DNA of 49,168 bases, from contig JAEWIV010000264.1 of assembly GCA_023386865.1 (NCBI GenBank), positions 1 through 49,168 of the forward strand, given 5' to 3'. The DNA comes from Pseudomonadota bacterium. Its GTDB lineage: Bacteria > Pseudomonadota > Alphaproteobacteria > Reyranellales > Reyranellaceae. Positions within the stretch are counted from its first letter, which is position 1. Every line of letters begins with the position of its first letter. A model generated the notes under the pieces. It did no database searches. It saw only the letters and a program-made list of their open reading frames with translations, and was not told the DNA's origin. The position numbers and the translations under genes were made by a program. This document shows positions 16,040 through 24,046 of the stretch, piece after piece.

Positions 16040-16654
16040 TCAGGACGCGGCGTGCAGCCAGGGCTGCTGTTCCTTCTGGCGCGCCTCGAAGTCGTCGATC
16101 TCCGACTTCTTCTCCATGGTGAGGCCGATGTCGTCGAGGCCGTTCAGCAGGCAATGCTTGCGGAACGGATCGATGTCGAAATGCACCGTGCCGCCGTCCG
16201 GTCCCTTGATCTCCTGCTTCTCGAGATCGACCTCGATGACGGCGTTGGAGCCGCGGCTCGCATCGTCCATCAGCTTGTCGATGATCTCCTTCGGCACCTT
16301 GATCGGCAGGATGCCGTTCTTGAAGCAGTTGTTGTTGAAGATGTCGGCGAAGTCCTCGGAGATGACGCAGCGGATGCCGAAGTCGAGCAGCGCCCACGGC
16401 GCGTGCTCGCGGCTCGAGCCGCAGCCGAAGTTGGGGCCGGCAACGATGATCTTGGCGTTCTGGTAGGCCGGCTGGTCGAGGATGAAGTCCTTCTTCTGGC
16501 CGTCGGGCGTCCAGCGCAGCTCGTAGAAAAGGCCGTCCTTCAGCCCGGTGCGCTTGATGGTCTTCAGGAAGTTCTTGGGGATGATCATATCGGTGTCGAT
16601 ATTGACCATCGGCAGCGGTGCGGCGACGCCGCGCAGCGTCGTGAATTTTTCCAT
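16040..16654 (-). CDS. leuD: 3-Isopropylmalate dehydratase small subunit
   Basis: The 204-aa product is the swivel-domain subunit that pairs with LeuC. It starts MEKFTTLRGVAAPLP and has NIDTDMIIPKNFLK, the GPNFGCGSSREHAPWAL motif and NNNCFKNGILP. I chose the ATG at 16654; the frame stays open upstream through a hairpin region that is not leuD-like. The gene is separated from leuC by an RDD-protein gene and several hairpins, so it probably has its own control. Confidence 0.96.
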   Translation of the reverse strand: MEKFTTLRGVAAPLPMVNIDTDMIIPKNFLKTIKRTGLKDGLFYELRWTPDGQKKDFILDQPAYQNAKIIVAGPNFGCGSSREHAPWALLDFGIRCVISEDFADIFNNNCFKNGILPIKVPKEIIDKLMDDASRGSNAVIEVDLEKQEIKGPDGGTVHFDIDPFRKHCLLNGLDDIGLTMEKKSEIDDFEARQKEQQPWLHAAS

Positions 16655-16681
16655 GAGACCCCTCGCGAAACGCCGGAATAA

Positions 16682-16702
16682 ACGGGCTTTTACCGGGCCC
16701 GT
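16682..16702 (-). terminator. Attenuator- or terminator-like hairpin in front of leuD
   Basis: On the minus strand a 6-bp stem (ACGGGC/GCCCGT, outer bases 16702 and 16682) with a 9-base loop is followed by TTATT. It lies 28 bases upstream of the leuD ATG, in the right place for a weak terminator or attenuator of leuDB. No leader peptide with Leu codons was identified. Confidence 0.35.
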
Positions 16703-16750
16703 CAAGCCGCCCGGACCGGCCAAAGCGGAATGGGATGCGTGTTGCAGGAG

Positions 16751-16790
16751 GCATGATGGGTCCAGCTGATTCCAGCTGGACCCATCATGC
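16751..16790. repeat. Perfect 18-bp inverted repeat between the RDD gene and leuD
   Basis: GCATGATGGGTCCAGCTG (16751-16768) pairs exactly with 16773-16790 across an ATTC loop. It begins one base after the RDD stop. On the plus strand it is followed by TTT only; on the minus strand there is no T-run. It could be a terminator hairpin, an mRNA-stabilising 3' end or a protein-binding palindrome. Confidence 0.75.
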
Positions 16791-16791
16791 T

Positions 16792-17355
16792 TTAGCGCCG
16801 CGTCAGTAGCGCCCCCGCCATCTTGTCATGGAGGCCCTGCTTGCGCGCCGAAAAGGCGACGGCAATGCAGGAAGCGAGGGCGACCAGACCGACCAGGGTG
16901 CTGAAGCCGCTGCCTGCCAGGGCGGCGACCGATGGCAGATAGATCGGCCAGGCGCGCAGCGAGGCGGTTAGCAGGCTCAGCCGCCCTCCGTTCTCGGTGG
17001 AAACGCGAATGCCCAGCATCCGCTTGCCGAGCGTCGCCTGCGCCGACGAGCTTTCCTGGAAGGCGAAGTACGCCCACACGATCACCGCGTAGACGATCAT
17101 CTGGCGCGGAGAGATCAGGCTGTTGGCGTAGTCGAGCAAGGCCTCGAGGTCGGGATTCTCGGGCAGCGGCGCTATGGGCTCGGCGGGAAGGAGCATCAGG
17201 ACGATCGACCAGACGATCCAGAGGGCAATGCCGTCGACCAGCGCCGCCACGACTCTGAGCCAAAATCCGGCATAACGCACCGTGGTCTCCGGCGGGCGGG
17301 CATCCCAGACCGGCGGTGGTGGCGGGACGGAGCCTGAGGTCGGCACACTCGGCAT
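16792..17355 (-). CDS. RDD-family membrane protein
   Basis: The 187-aa product has a Pro-rich cytoplasmic start (SVPPPPPVWDARPPE) and an RDD domain. The first membrane segment begins RYAGFWLRVVAALVDG, with the Arg and Asp that give the family its name, and the second region ends TLGKRMLGIRVSTENGG. A further hydrophobic hairpin lies at about 130-170, and the C-terminus is QGLHDKMAGALLTRR, a common RDD ending. Members are poorly characterised; some act in ion homeostasis. It is an odd passenger between leuC and leuD and, being downstream of the leuC terminator, probably has its own promoter. Confidence 0.87.
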   Translation of the reverse strand: MPSVPTSGSVPPPPPVWDARPPETTVRYAGFWLRVVAALVDGIALWIVWSIVLMLLPAEPIAPLPENPDLEALLDYANSLISPRQMIVYAVIVWAYFAFQESSSAQATLGKRMLGIRVSTENGGRLSLLTASLRAWPIYLPSVAALAGSGFSTLVGLVALASCIAVAFSARKQGLHDKMAGALLTRR

Positions 17356-17412
17356 GTCGGTCTCCTGATGGAAAGCGTCGGAGCAAGCTTACCATGGCGC
17401 TGTCGCGACAAG

Positions 17413-17441
17413 AAAAAGGGCGGTGCATCGCTGCACCGCCC
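17413..17441 (-). terminator. Rho-independent terminator after leuC
   Basis: On the minus strand a perfect 10-bp stem (GGGCGGTGCA, 17441-17432, with 17427-17418) and a 4-base loop is followed by TTTTTCTTG from 17417 down. It lies 25 bases past the leuC stop and is the clearest intrinsic terminator in the window. It ends the long ffh-to-leuC transcription unit. Confidence 0.88.
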
Positions 17442-17466
17442 CCTGTTCGGGAGAATCCGCCGCGCG

Positions 17467-18912
17467 TTATTGGTAGTCGCGCACGTCCGCCAGCGTGCCC
17501 TTGATGGCGGCGGCCGCCGCCATCGCCGGGCTCAGCAGATGGGTACGCCCGCCGCGGCCCTGCCGTCCCTCGAAATTGCGGTTCGAGGTCGAGGCGCAGC
17601 GCTGGCCGGGCTCGAGCCGGTCGGCGTTCATGGCGAGGCACATCGAGCAGCCCTGGATGCGCCATTCGAAGCCCGCCTCGAGGAAGATCTTGTCGAGACC
17701 TTCCTTCTCGGCCTCGGCCTTCACCAGGCCGGAGCCCGGGACGACCATGGCCGAGACGCCCGCCGCAACCTTGCGGCCGCGCGCGATCTCGGCGGCGGCG
17801 CGCAGATCCTCGATGCGGCCGTTGGTGCACGAGCCGATGAACACGCGATCGATCGGCACGTCGACCAGCTTGGTGCCCGGCGTCAGGCCCATGTAGGCCA
17901 GAGACCGCGTCCAAGCCTCGCGACGGTTCTCGTCCGGCGCATTGGCCGGGTCGGGAACGACGTCGGTGATCGGCAGCGCATCCTGCGGGCTGGTGCCCCA
18001 GGTCACCATCGGCGGGATGTCCGCCGCGATGAGGTCGAGCTGGCTGTCGAAGTGCGCGCCCTTGTCGGACGGCAGGCGCCGCCACTGGGCGAGCGCCAGG
18101 TCCCACGCGCCGCCCTTCGGCGAATACGGCCGGCCTCCGAGGTACTTGAAGGTCGTATCGTCGGGCGCGATCAGGCCGGCGCGTGCGCCCGCCTCGATCG
18201 ACATGTTGCAGACGGTCATGCGGCCTTCCATCGTCATCTCGCGGATGGCGCGGCCGGCATACTCGATCACGTAGCCGGTGCCGCCGGCGGTGCCGAGCCG
18301 GCCGATGATGGCGAGGATCACGTCCTTGGCCGTGACGCCGAGCGGCAGGCTGCCCTCGACCGCCACGCGCATGTTCTTGGCGGGCTTCTGGATCAGCGTC
18401 TGGGTGGCGAGCACGTGCTCGACCTCCGACGTGCCGATGCCGAAGGCCAGCGCCCCGAACGCGCCATGCGTCGAGGTGTGGCTGTCGCCGCACACGATGG
18501 TCATGCCGGGCAGGGTCAGGCCCTGCTCGGGGCCGATCACGTGAACGATGCCGCGGCGCGGATCGTCCATGCCGAAGTAGGGCACGTGGAAGTCGGCGAC
18601 GTTCTTCTCCAGGGTCTCGACCTGGATGCGCGATTCCTCGTCCATGCCGCCTTCACCGACCGGCGTGGTCGGCGTGTTGTGGTCGGCGACCGCGATGGTG
18701 GCGTCGGTGCGGCGGACCGGGCGGCCGGCCATGCGCAGGCCCTCGAAGGCCTGCGGGCTCGTCACCTCGTGGACGAGGTGACGGTCGATGTAGAGAACGC
18801 AGGTCCCGTCGTCCTGGCGATGGACGACGTGGGCGTCCCAGATCTTCTCGAACAGGGTACGCGGCGGGGGAGGAGGCGGTGGCGGCGTGGCCGACTTCTT
18901 GCGGAACGCCAT
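17467..18912 (-). CDS. leuC: 3-Isopropylmalate dehydratase large subunit
   Basis: The 481-aa aconitase-type subunit binds a 4Fe-4S cluster through Cys362 (GSCTNGRIEDL), Cys422 and Cys425 (QGCSMCLAMN). It also has VCGDSHTSTHGAFGALAFGIG and ends THLLSPAMAAAAAIKG-like. With LeuD it isomerises 2-isopropylmalate to 3-isopropylmalate. The N-terminus is extended: MAFRKKSATP and a run of eight Pro precede the usual TLFEKIWDAHVV start, and no later ATG fits. It begins 6 bases after the rplS stop, so it is transcribed with the ribosomal genes. Confidence 0.97.
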   Translation of the reverse strand: MAFRKKSATPPPPPPPPRTLFEKIWDAHVVHRQDDGTCVLYIDRHLVHEVTSPQAFEGLRMAGRPVRRTDATIAVADHNTPTTPVGEGGMDEESRIQVETLEKNVADFHVPYFGMDDPRRGIVHVIGPEQGLTLPGMTIVCGDSHTSTHGAFGALAFGIGTSEVEHVLATQTLIQKPAKNMRVAVEGSLPLGVTAKDVILAIIGRLGTAGGTGYVIEYAGRAIREMTMEGRMTVCNMSIEAGARAGLIAPDDTTFKYLGGRPYSPKGGAWDLALAQWRRLPSDKGAHFDSQLDLIAADIPPMVTWGTSPQDALPITDVVPDPANAPDENRREAWTRSLAYMGLTPGTKLVDVPIDRVFIGSCTNGRIEDLRAAAEIARGRKVAAGVSAMVVPGSGLVKAEAEKEGLDKIFLEAGFEWRIQGCSMCLAMNADRLEPGQRCASTSNRNFEGRQGRGGRTHLLSPAMAAAAAIKGTLADVRDYQ

Positions 18913-18918
18913 GTTCGC

Positions 18919-19401
18919 CTACTTCTTTCCGCCGCCCTTGGCGGCACGCACGTTCTTTTCCTCCTTGGGCTTTTCCTTCTTGAGCCTTTCACGCCGCGGA
19001 TTCTTGGTCTCGTCGGCCTGTTCGGCGACCAGCTCGCGCTGGGCCTCGACATCCTCGGCGATGCGGCTCGCCTTGCCGCGCAGTTCACGCAGGTAGTAGA
19101 GCTTGGCGCGGCGCACGATGCCCTTGCGGACGACCTCGATCTCCCAGATGCCCGGGCTGTAGAGCGGGAACACGCGCTCGACGCCTTCGCCGAACGAGAT
19201 CTTGCGCACCGTGAACGACGAGTTGATGCCGTCGTTCTTGCGGCCGATGCACAGGCCTTCGTAGACCTGAATGCGTTCGCGGTTGCCTTCCTGAACCTTG
19301 ACGTGCACGCGGAGCGTATCGCCGGGTTCGAAACGCGGCACCGGCCGCTCGGCCGTCACCTTGTCCATCTGGGCCTGGGCCAGCGTATCGAGAATGTTCA
19401 T
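18919..19401 (-). CDS. rplS: 50S ribosomal protein L19
   Basis: The product (160 aa from MNILDTLAQ) is ribosomal protein L19 at the 30S-50S interface. The core has RFEPGDTLRVHVKVQEGNRERIQVYEG-like sequence, RKISFGEGVERVFPLYSP and RAKLYYLRELRGKASRI. The last 40 or so residues are a Lys/Glu-rich tail ending in GGGKK, longer than in most L19 proteins and probably disordered. An ATG at 19410 would add MDA; I prefer 19401 because AAAGGA sits at better spacing. It lies 16 bases after the trmD stop. Confidence 0.96.
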   Translation of the reverse strand: MNILDTLAQAQMDKVTAERPVPRFEPGDTLRVHVKVQEGNRERIQVYEGLCIGRKNDGINSSFTVRKISFGEGVERVFPLYSPGIWEIEVVRKGIVRRAKLYYLRELRGKASRIAEDVEAQRELVAEQADETKNPRRERLKKEKPKEEKNVRAAKGGGKK

Positions 19402-19417
19402 CGCATCCATCCTTTCG

Positions 19418-20134
19418 TCACTTCTCTTCGTTCGTACTCGCGGTGCGCTCGGCCCACAGGTCGGGCCGCCGTCGCCGCGTAATCTCTTCCCGCTGTCGCC
19501 TCCGCCACTCGGCCACCTTGCCGTGGTGGCCCGAGACCAGAACCTCCGGCACGCGCCGTTCGGTTCCGTCGGGCCCGGTCCAGCTCGCGGGCCTCGTGTA
19601 GTGCGGATACTCCAGCAATCCGTCCTCGAAACTCTCCTCGTTCGCCGACTTGGGCTCGCCCATCACGCCGGGCAGCAGCCGCACGCAGCAATCCATCACC
19701 GCCATGGCCGCGATCTCGCCGCCCGAAAGCACGAAATCGCCGACCGAGATCTCCTCCAACACCTGGGCCTCGATGACGCGCTCGTCGACGCCCTCGAACC
19801 GCCCACACACCAGCACCACGCCCGGACCCTGGGCCAGCTCCCGTCCGCGCGCCTGAGTGAACGGCGCCCCTCGGGGAGACAGCAGAACCTTCGGCACCCC
19901 CGGCAAAGCGACCGCCTCGATCGCCGCCGACAGCACGTCGGGCTTCATCACCATGCCGGCGCCGCCGCCGAAAGGAGCGTCGTCGACCGTTCCATGGCGG
20001 TCCTTGGCGAACCGCCTGATGTCGACCGCCTCCAGCGACCACACGCCTTCCTTCAGCGCCTTGCCGGCCAGGCTCTCGCCCAGCGGGCCCGGAAACATCT
20101 CCGGAAAGAGCGTCAGCGCCACAGCGCGCCACAC
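19418..20134 (-). CDS. trmD: tRNA (guanine37-N1)-methyltransferase
   Basis: The 238-aa product is the knotted SPOUT methyltransferase that modifies G37 in tRNAs. Motifs include FGGGAGMVMKPDVL, LLSPRGAPFTQ, VCGRFEGVDERV and SVGDFVLSGGEIAAMAV, which form the SAM-binding trefoil knot. The start is GTG at 20134, one base after the rimM stop, indicating translational coupling. The order rpsP-rimM-trmD-rplS is conserved across bacteria. Confidence 0.96.
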   Translation of the reverse strand: MWRAVALTLFPEMFPGPLGESLAGKALKEGVWSLEAVDIRRFAKDRHGTVDDAPFGGGAGMVMKPDVLSAAIEAVALPGVPKVLLSPRGAPFTQARGRELAQGPGVVLVCGRFEGVDERVIEAQVLEEISVGDFVLSGGEIAAMAVMDCCVRLLPGVMGEPKSANEESFEDGLLEYPHYTRPASWTGPDGTERRVPEVLVSGHHGKVAEWRRRQREEITRRRRPDLWAERTASTNEEK

Positions 20135-20135
20135 G

Positions 20136-20675
20136 TTAGTCCTGCGCCTCCTTCTTACTGCCTCCGGCCAGCAAGCCGACCGGCGGATCGACCACGACCT
20201 TGCCGCCCTCGACGTCGACCTCGGGCACCGCTTCGTCGGTGAAAGGCAGCATCACCGACTGGCGTGACGCCGTGCCTCCCGAGACCTCCATCGTCCGGCC
20301 CGCGCCGAAATCGTGGAAGGCCATGACCTTCCCCCAATCCCGGCCGTCCGTTCCGACGGCAGGCAGACCGATCAGGTCCGCCTCGTACCACTCCCGCTCG
20401 CCCGTCGCCGGCAATCGCTCGCGCTCCACAAAGAGCCGCAAGCCTCGTATCGCCTCGGCGGCGTTGCGATCGGCTACGCCCTCGATCCGGGCCAGCACCG
20501 CACCTTTGACCGTGCTGAGCGCCTCGACCCGGTACCGCGTCTTCCCCGTCTCGTCCGACAGCTCGCCATAGGCGGCGATGGCCATCGGGTCCTCGGTGAA
20601 GCTCCTGATGCGCACCAGGCCGCGCACACCGTGCGGCGCGGCGACGATGCCCAGGAGAACGCGGCCCCTAGACAT
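20136..20675 (-). CDS. rimM: Ribosome maturation factor RimM
   Basis: The 179-aa product has an N-terminal RimM barrel (GIVAAPHGVRGLVRIRSFTE) and a C-terminal PRC barrel (WYEADLIGLPAVGTDG). It assists 16S rRNA processing and 30S head assembly with S19. The ATG at 20675 (MSRGRVLLG) is preferred over a TTG two codons upstream. The gene starts 12 bases after the rpsP stop. Confidence 0.94.
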   Translation of the reverse strand: MSRGRVLLGIVAAPHGVRGLVRIRSFTEDPMAIAAYGELSDETGKTRYRVEALSTVKGAVLARIEGVADRNAAEAIRGLRLFVERERLPATGEREWYEADLIGLPAVGTDGRDWGKVMAFHDFGAGRTMEVSGGTASRQSVMLPFTDEAVPEVDVEGGKVVVDPPVGLLAGGSKKEAQD

Positions 20676-20687
20676 GAACAAGCCTCA

Positions 20688-21065
20688 TCAGCCGGCGGCA
20701 GCCTCCTTCTCCCCACCCTCGGCCGGAGCCGCGGCAGCGGCGGCGGCAGCCTTCAGGCGCTCCTGCGCCTTGGCCCGCGGAACCGGCTTCTTGGTCTGGT
20801 CGCGGCGCTCGCGCGGCTTCATCATCTCGGCCTGCGACAGGAACTTGGCGACGCGGTCCGACGGCTGGGCGCCGACCTTCAGCCAATGCGCGATGCGCTC
20901 CTTGTCGAGGGTGATGCGCTGGGCGTGATCGCGCGGCAGCAGCGGGTTGTAGGTGCCGAGCTTCTCGATGAAGCGGCCATCGCGCGGGCTGCGCGAATCG
21001 GCGACCACGATGTGGAAGAACGGCCGCTTCTTTGCGCCGTGACGGGTCATACGAATAGCAAGCAT
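20688..21065 (-). CDS. rpsP: 30S ribosomal protein S16
   Basis: The 125-aa product matches S16: MLAIRMTRHGAKKRPFFHIV, SRSPRDGRFIEKLGTYNPL and WLKVGAQPSDRVAKFL. The 45-residue C-terminal extension is rich in Lys then Ala (a run of eight Ala) and ends in an acidic stretch, a tail common in alphaproteobacterial S16. It lies 18 bases after ffh with a GAAGGAGAAAG-type ribosome site. Confidence 0.97.
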   Translation of the reverse strand: MLAIRMTRHGAKKRPFFHIVVADSRSPRDGRFIEKLGTYNPLLPRDHAQRITLDKERIAHWLKVGAQPSDRVAKFLSQAEMMKPRERRDQTKKPVPRAKAQERLKAAAAAAAAPAEGGEKEAAAG

Positions 21066-21083
21066 TCTTTCTCCTTCGAAATT

Positions 21084-22484
21084 TCAGCGCGGGAAGCCGG
21101 GCGGCGGCGTCATGCCTCCGAGGCTGCGCATGAATCCCTTCTCTCCGAGTTTGTTGACGCGTTTCATCATCTTGAGCATGTCGGCGTGCTGCTTGAGCAG
21201 CTTGTTGACGTCCTGCACCTGCACGCCCGAGCCCTTGGCGATGCGCTTCTTGCGCGACGCGTGGATGATGTCGGGGTTGCGCCGCTCCTTGGGCGTCATG
21301 GCGAGGATGACGGCTTCCTGGCGCTTGAGCTGGCCCTCGTCGATCTTGGCCTTGGACATCGCGGCCTTGGCCTGCATGGCGCCGGGCAGCATGCCCATCA
21401 GGCCCGACAGTCCGCCCATCTTGCGCAGCTGACGGAGCTGGCTCAGCAGGTCGTCCATGTCGAACTGGCCCTTGCGGACCTTGGCCGCGAGCTTCTCGGC
21501 ATCCTCTTTCTCGATCGTCTCGGCGGCGCGCTCGACCAGCGAGACGATGTCGCCCATGCCGAGGAGGCGGCCGGCGATGCGGGCGGGATGGAACGGCTCC
21601 AGCGCATCGAACTTCTCGCCGACACCGATCAGCTTGACCGGGCGGCCGGTGACGGCGCGCATCGAGAGCGCGGCGCCGCCGCGGGCGTCGCCGTCGACGC
21701 GGGTCAGCACGATGCCGGTGACGGCGAGGCGATCGTTGAAGGCCTTGGCGACGTTGACCGCGTCCTGGCCGGTCATGGCATCGGCGACGAGCAGCGTCTC
21801 CTGCGGCTTGGCGAGGGCGCTGATGTCGGCGACCTCTTTCATCAGCTCTTCGTCGATCGACAGCCGCCCCGCGGTGTCGAGGATCAGGACGTCGAAGCCT
21901 TCGCGTCGCGCCGCCTCCATCGCGCGCCGCGTGATGGCGAGCGGCATCTCCAGCGGCACGATCGGCAGGGTCGGCACGCCGGTCTGCTCGCCCAGGATCT
22001 TGAGCTGCTGCTGCGCGGCCGGGCGGCGGGTGTCGAGCGAGGCCATCATGACCTTGCGCTTGGTGGCGAAGGTGCCGCCGAACTCGGCGGCCATGCCCTG
22101 CGGGCCCTGGCTCAGGCGATAGGCGATCTTCGCCGACGAGGTGGTCTTGCCGGAGCCCTGCAGGCCCACCATCAGGATCACGACCGGCGGGATGGCGTTG
22201 AGGTCGAGGTCGGCCACCGTGCCGCCCAGCATCTCGACCAGGTGATCGTTGACGATCTTGATCACCATCTGGCCCGGCGTGACCGAGCGGATCACGTCGG
22301 CGCCGATCGCCTTGGGGCGCACCCCGTCGATGAACTGGCGCACGACGGGCAGCGCCACGTCGGCCTCGAGCAGGGCGGTCCGGACCTCGCGCAGGGCCGC
22401 GTCGACATCGGCCTCGGAAAGCGCACCGCGCCCGCGAAGCTTGTCGAAGACGTCGCCCAGACGTTTGCTCAGACCCTCGAACAT
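21084..22484 (-). CDS. ffh: Signal recognition particle protein Ffh
   Basis: The 466-aa product is the SRP54 GTPase that targets nascent membrane proteins with the 4.5S RNA and FtsY. Order of parts: N domain (MFEGLSKRLGDVFDKLRG), G domain with GLQGSGKTTSSAK, DTAGRLSIDEEL and TRVDGDARGGAALS, and a Met-rich M domain from about 300 with MGGLSGLMGMLPG and the RNA-binding SGVQVQDVNKLLKQ region. It is the first gene of the minus-strand ribosomal operon and is divergent from the CPBP protease gene, with a 167-bp gap that contains a small inverted repeat (AATCGG/CCGATT) but no promoter I can assign. Confidence 0.97.
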   Translation of the reverse strand: MFEGLSKRLGDVFDKLRGRGALSEADVDAALREVRTALLEADVALPVVRQFIDGVRPKAIGADVIRSVTPGQMVIKIVNDHLVEMLGGTVADLDLNAIPPVVILMVGLQGSGKTTSSAKIAYRLSQGPQGMAAEFGGTFATKRKVMMASLDTRRPAAQQQLKILGEQTGVPTLPIVPLEMPLAITRRAMEAARREGFDVLILDTAGRLSIDEELMKEVADISALAKPQETLLVADAMTGQDAVNVAKAFNDRLAVTGIVLTRVDGDARGGAALSMRAVTGRPVKLIGVGEKFDALEPFHPARIAGRLLGMGDIVSLVERAAETIEKEDAEKLAAKVRKGQFDMDDLLSQLRQLRKMGGLSGLMGMLPGAMQAKAAMSKAKIDEGQLKRQEAVILAMTPKERRNPDIIHASRKKRIAKGSGVQVQDVNKLLKQHADMLKMMKRVNKLGEKGFMRSLGGMTPPPGFPR

Positions 22485-22651
22485 CCTGCCCGTCGACCCT
22501 ATGTTCCGACCTTACGCTCGCCCAAACACCTATCGCGCCGATGCGCGAACCTTCGCGGATCAGCGGAGCTCCCCGGAGGGGGAACCATTGAATCGGCACG
22601 ACCGATTGAACGGGCGGGGTATAAGGCCTGCCGGACAAGGAGTCAAAAGGC

Positions 22652-23314
22652 TTGACGGCAGAGACTAAACCTTTGATTCAGAATGATTTTAGGCCGATCA
22701 GCGGCTGGTCGATCGTGGTCTTCCTGGCCGTCCTGCCGCTGCTGCTGGTGCCGGGCGTGTGGCTGCTCGGCGATCGCGACATGCTGGCGATGCTGGCTCT
22801 CTTCTTCACAGCGGGCCTGATCGCCCTTGCCGTGGCGGTCGCTCCGATGGGTCGGCGAGCCCTGCCGGCGCTGGGTTTCCGGCCGGCGGGGTTCTGGCCG
22901 ATCGTGCTGGGCGCCGCGGGCGCCCTGGTGGTGTCGATCGCGGTGAGCCAGCTCGGCGAACCGGAGGGCGTGAAGCAGGCGCTCGACGTCGCGCGCACGC
23001 CCAGGCTGTTCGTGGCGAGCCTTGCGGTGATGGCTTTGCTGGCGCCGCTTGCCGAGGAGGCGGTGTTTCGCGGCCTGCTCTATGGCTGGGTGGCAGGCCG
23101 CTGGGGAACGACCATTGCCTGGTTCGTAAGCTCGGTTCTGTTCGCTGCCGCCCATATAGAGCCCGCCCATGTTCTCCTGGTGCTGCCGCTCGGGCTGTGG
23201 TTCGGCTGGCTGCGGCAGCGCACCGATTCGCTCTGGCCCTCACTGGTGGCGCACATCGTCAACAACGGGCTGGCAGTGGTGGCTGCGGCGCTGGTCGACA
23301 ATACCTCACCCTGA
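22652..23314 (+). CDS. CPBP-family intramembrane glutamic protease
   Basis: The 220-aa membrane protein has six or more hydrophobic segments and the CPBP/Rce1-type motifs: EEAVFRG with Glu135-Glu136 and Arg140, FAAAH with His168, and HIVNN with His201. These line the intramembrane active site of CAAX-processing and bacteriocin-immunity type proteases. The substrate is not known. The start is TTG at 22652, about 10 bases after AAGGAG; no suitable ATG is present. It stands alone between ffh and the isomerase gene. Confidence 0.87.
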   Translation: MTAETKPLIQNDFRPISGWSIVVFLAVLPLLLVPGVWLLGDRDMLAMLALFFTAGLIALAVAVAPMGRRALPALGFRPAGFWPIVLGAAGALVVSIAVSQLGEPEGVKQALDVARTPRLFVASLAVMALLAPLAEEAVFRGLLYGWVAGRWGTTIAWFVSSVLFAAAHIEPAHVLLVLPLGLWFGWLRQRTDSLWPSLVAHIVNNGLAVVAAALVDNTSP

Positions 23315-23370
23315 GGTCACCGCCGGCCGAAAGACGGCTCCGCGCTCCGAAGAAAATGTGCTGGAAGAGG

Positions 23371-23973
23371 TCAGCCCGCGAGCTTGCGATCGACGAAGTC
23401 CAGACGGTCCTGGCCCCAGAAGATCTCCTTGTCGATCACGAAGGACGGCGCGCCGAACACGCCCCGATCGATCGCGAACCTGGTGTAGGACTCGCGTTTG
23501 TCGGCCATGCCGGGCGCCTCGCTCGCCTTCAGGATCATGTCGGCTTCGAGCCCGCAGCCGGCGATGATCTCGCGCAGGGTCTCCGGATCGCCGGTGTCCT
23601 TGTCCTCGGCCCATAGCGCATGAAGGACCGCATGCGCGAGCTTGATGGCGTCTGCCATGCGGCTGAGCTCGCGCAGCGCGATCACGCACTTGGCGGCGGG
23701 CACCTCGTTGGCGGGAAAGAACTTGGGCTCGAGGTTGAGCTTGACCCCGAGATGGTCGCGCCAACGCTTCAGCTCCATCATGCGATAGGCCTGACGCTGC
23801 GGCGCCCGCTTGGGCAGCGGCAGGCCTCCCGAGACCGCGAAGACGGAACCGAAATCGACCGGCCAGATCGTGACGTGCGCATTGTGCTTCTTGGCGATCT
23901 CCTCGAAGCGCTTCGAGCCGAGATAGGTCCACGGCGAGTTCAGCGAGACGTAGTAGTCGACATGCTTGGCCAT
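23371..23973 (-). CDS. DsbA-fold 2-hydroxychromene-2-carboxylate isomerase family protein
   Basis: The 200-aa product has a thioredoxin-like fold with a helical insert. The start YYVSLNSPWTYLG matches the Ser-containing active-site loop of the kappa-class GST/HCCA isomerase family, where the DsbA Cys pair is replaced by Ser; GVFGAPSFVID provides the cis-Pro loop. These enzymes use glutathione to isomerise aromatic degradation intermediates or conjugate it to substrates. No aromatic degradation genes adjoin it, so the real substrate is open. The start is the ATG at 23973, which is divergent from the next gene with the 5' ends 74 bp apart. Confidence 0.87.
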   Translation of the reverse strand: MAKHVDYYVSLNSPWTYLGSKRFEEIAKKHNAHVTIWPVDFGSVFAVSGGLPLPKRAPQRQAYRMMELKRWRDHLGVKLNLEPKFFPANEVPAAKCVIALRELSRMADAIKLAHAVLHALWAEDKDTGDPETLREIIAGCGLEADMILKASEAPGMADKRESYTRFAIDRGVFGAPSFVIDKEIFWGQDRLDFVDRKLAG

Positions 23974-24046
23974 GGCTGTCCTCCGTCCCCCACTGTGGCC
24001 GAATGGGCAGGCGACAGCAAAGGGGCGATGGGCCATCCTCGGCCAC

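Noticed and set aside
17368..19482. 704-codon open frame on the plus strand
   Set aside because: It runs antisense through leuC and rplS, both certain genes, and has no recognisable motif.
22577..22635. Promoter for the CPBP protease at TTGAAT/TATAAG-like sequences
   Set aside because: The spacing between the possible -35 and -10 elements is wrong (about 8 or 26 bases), so I do not call a promoter.
20313..22655. 780-codon open frame on the plus strand
   Set aside because: It is antisense to rimM, rpsP and ffh.
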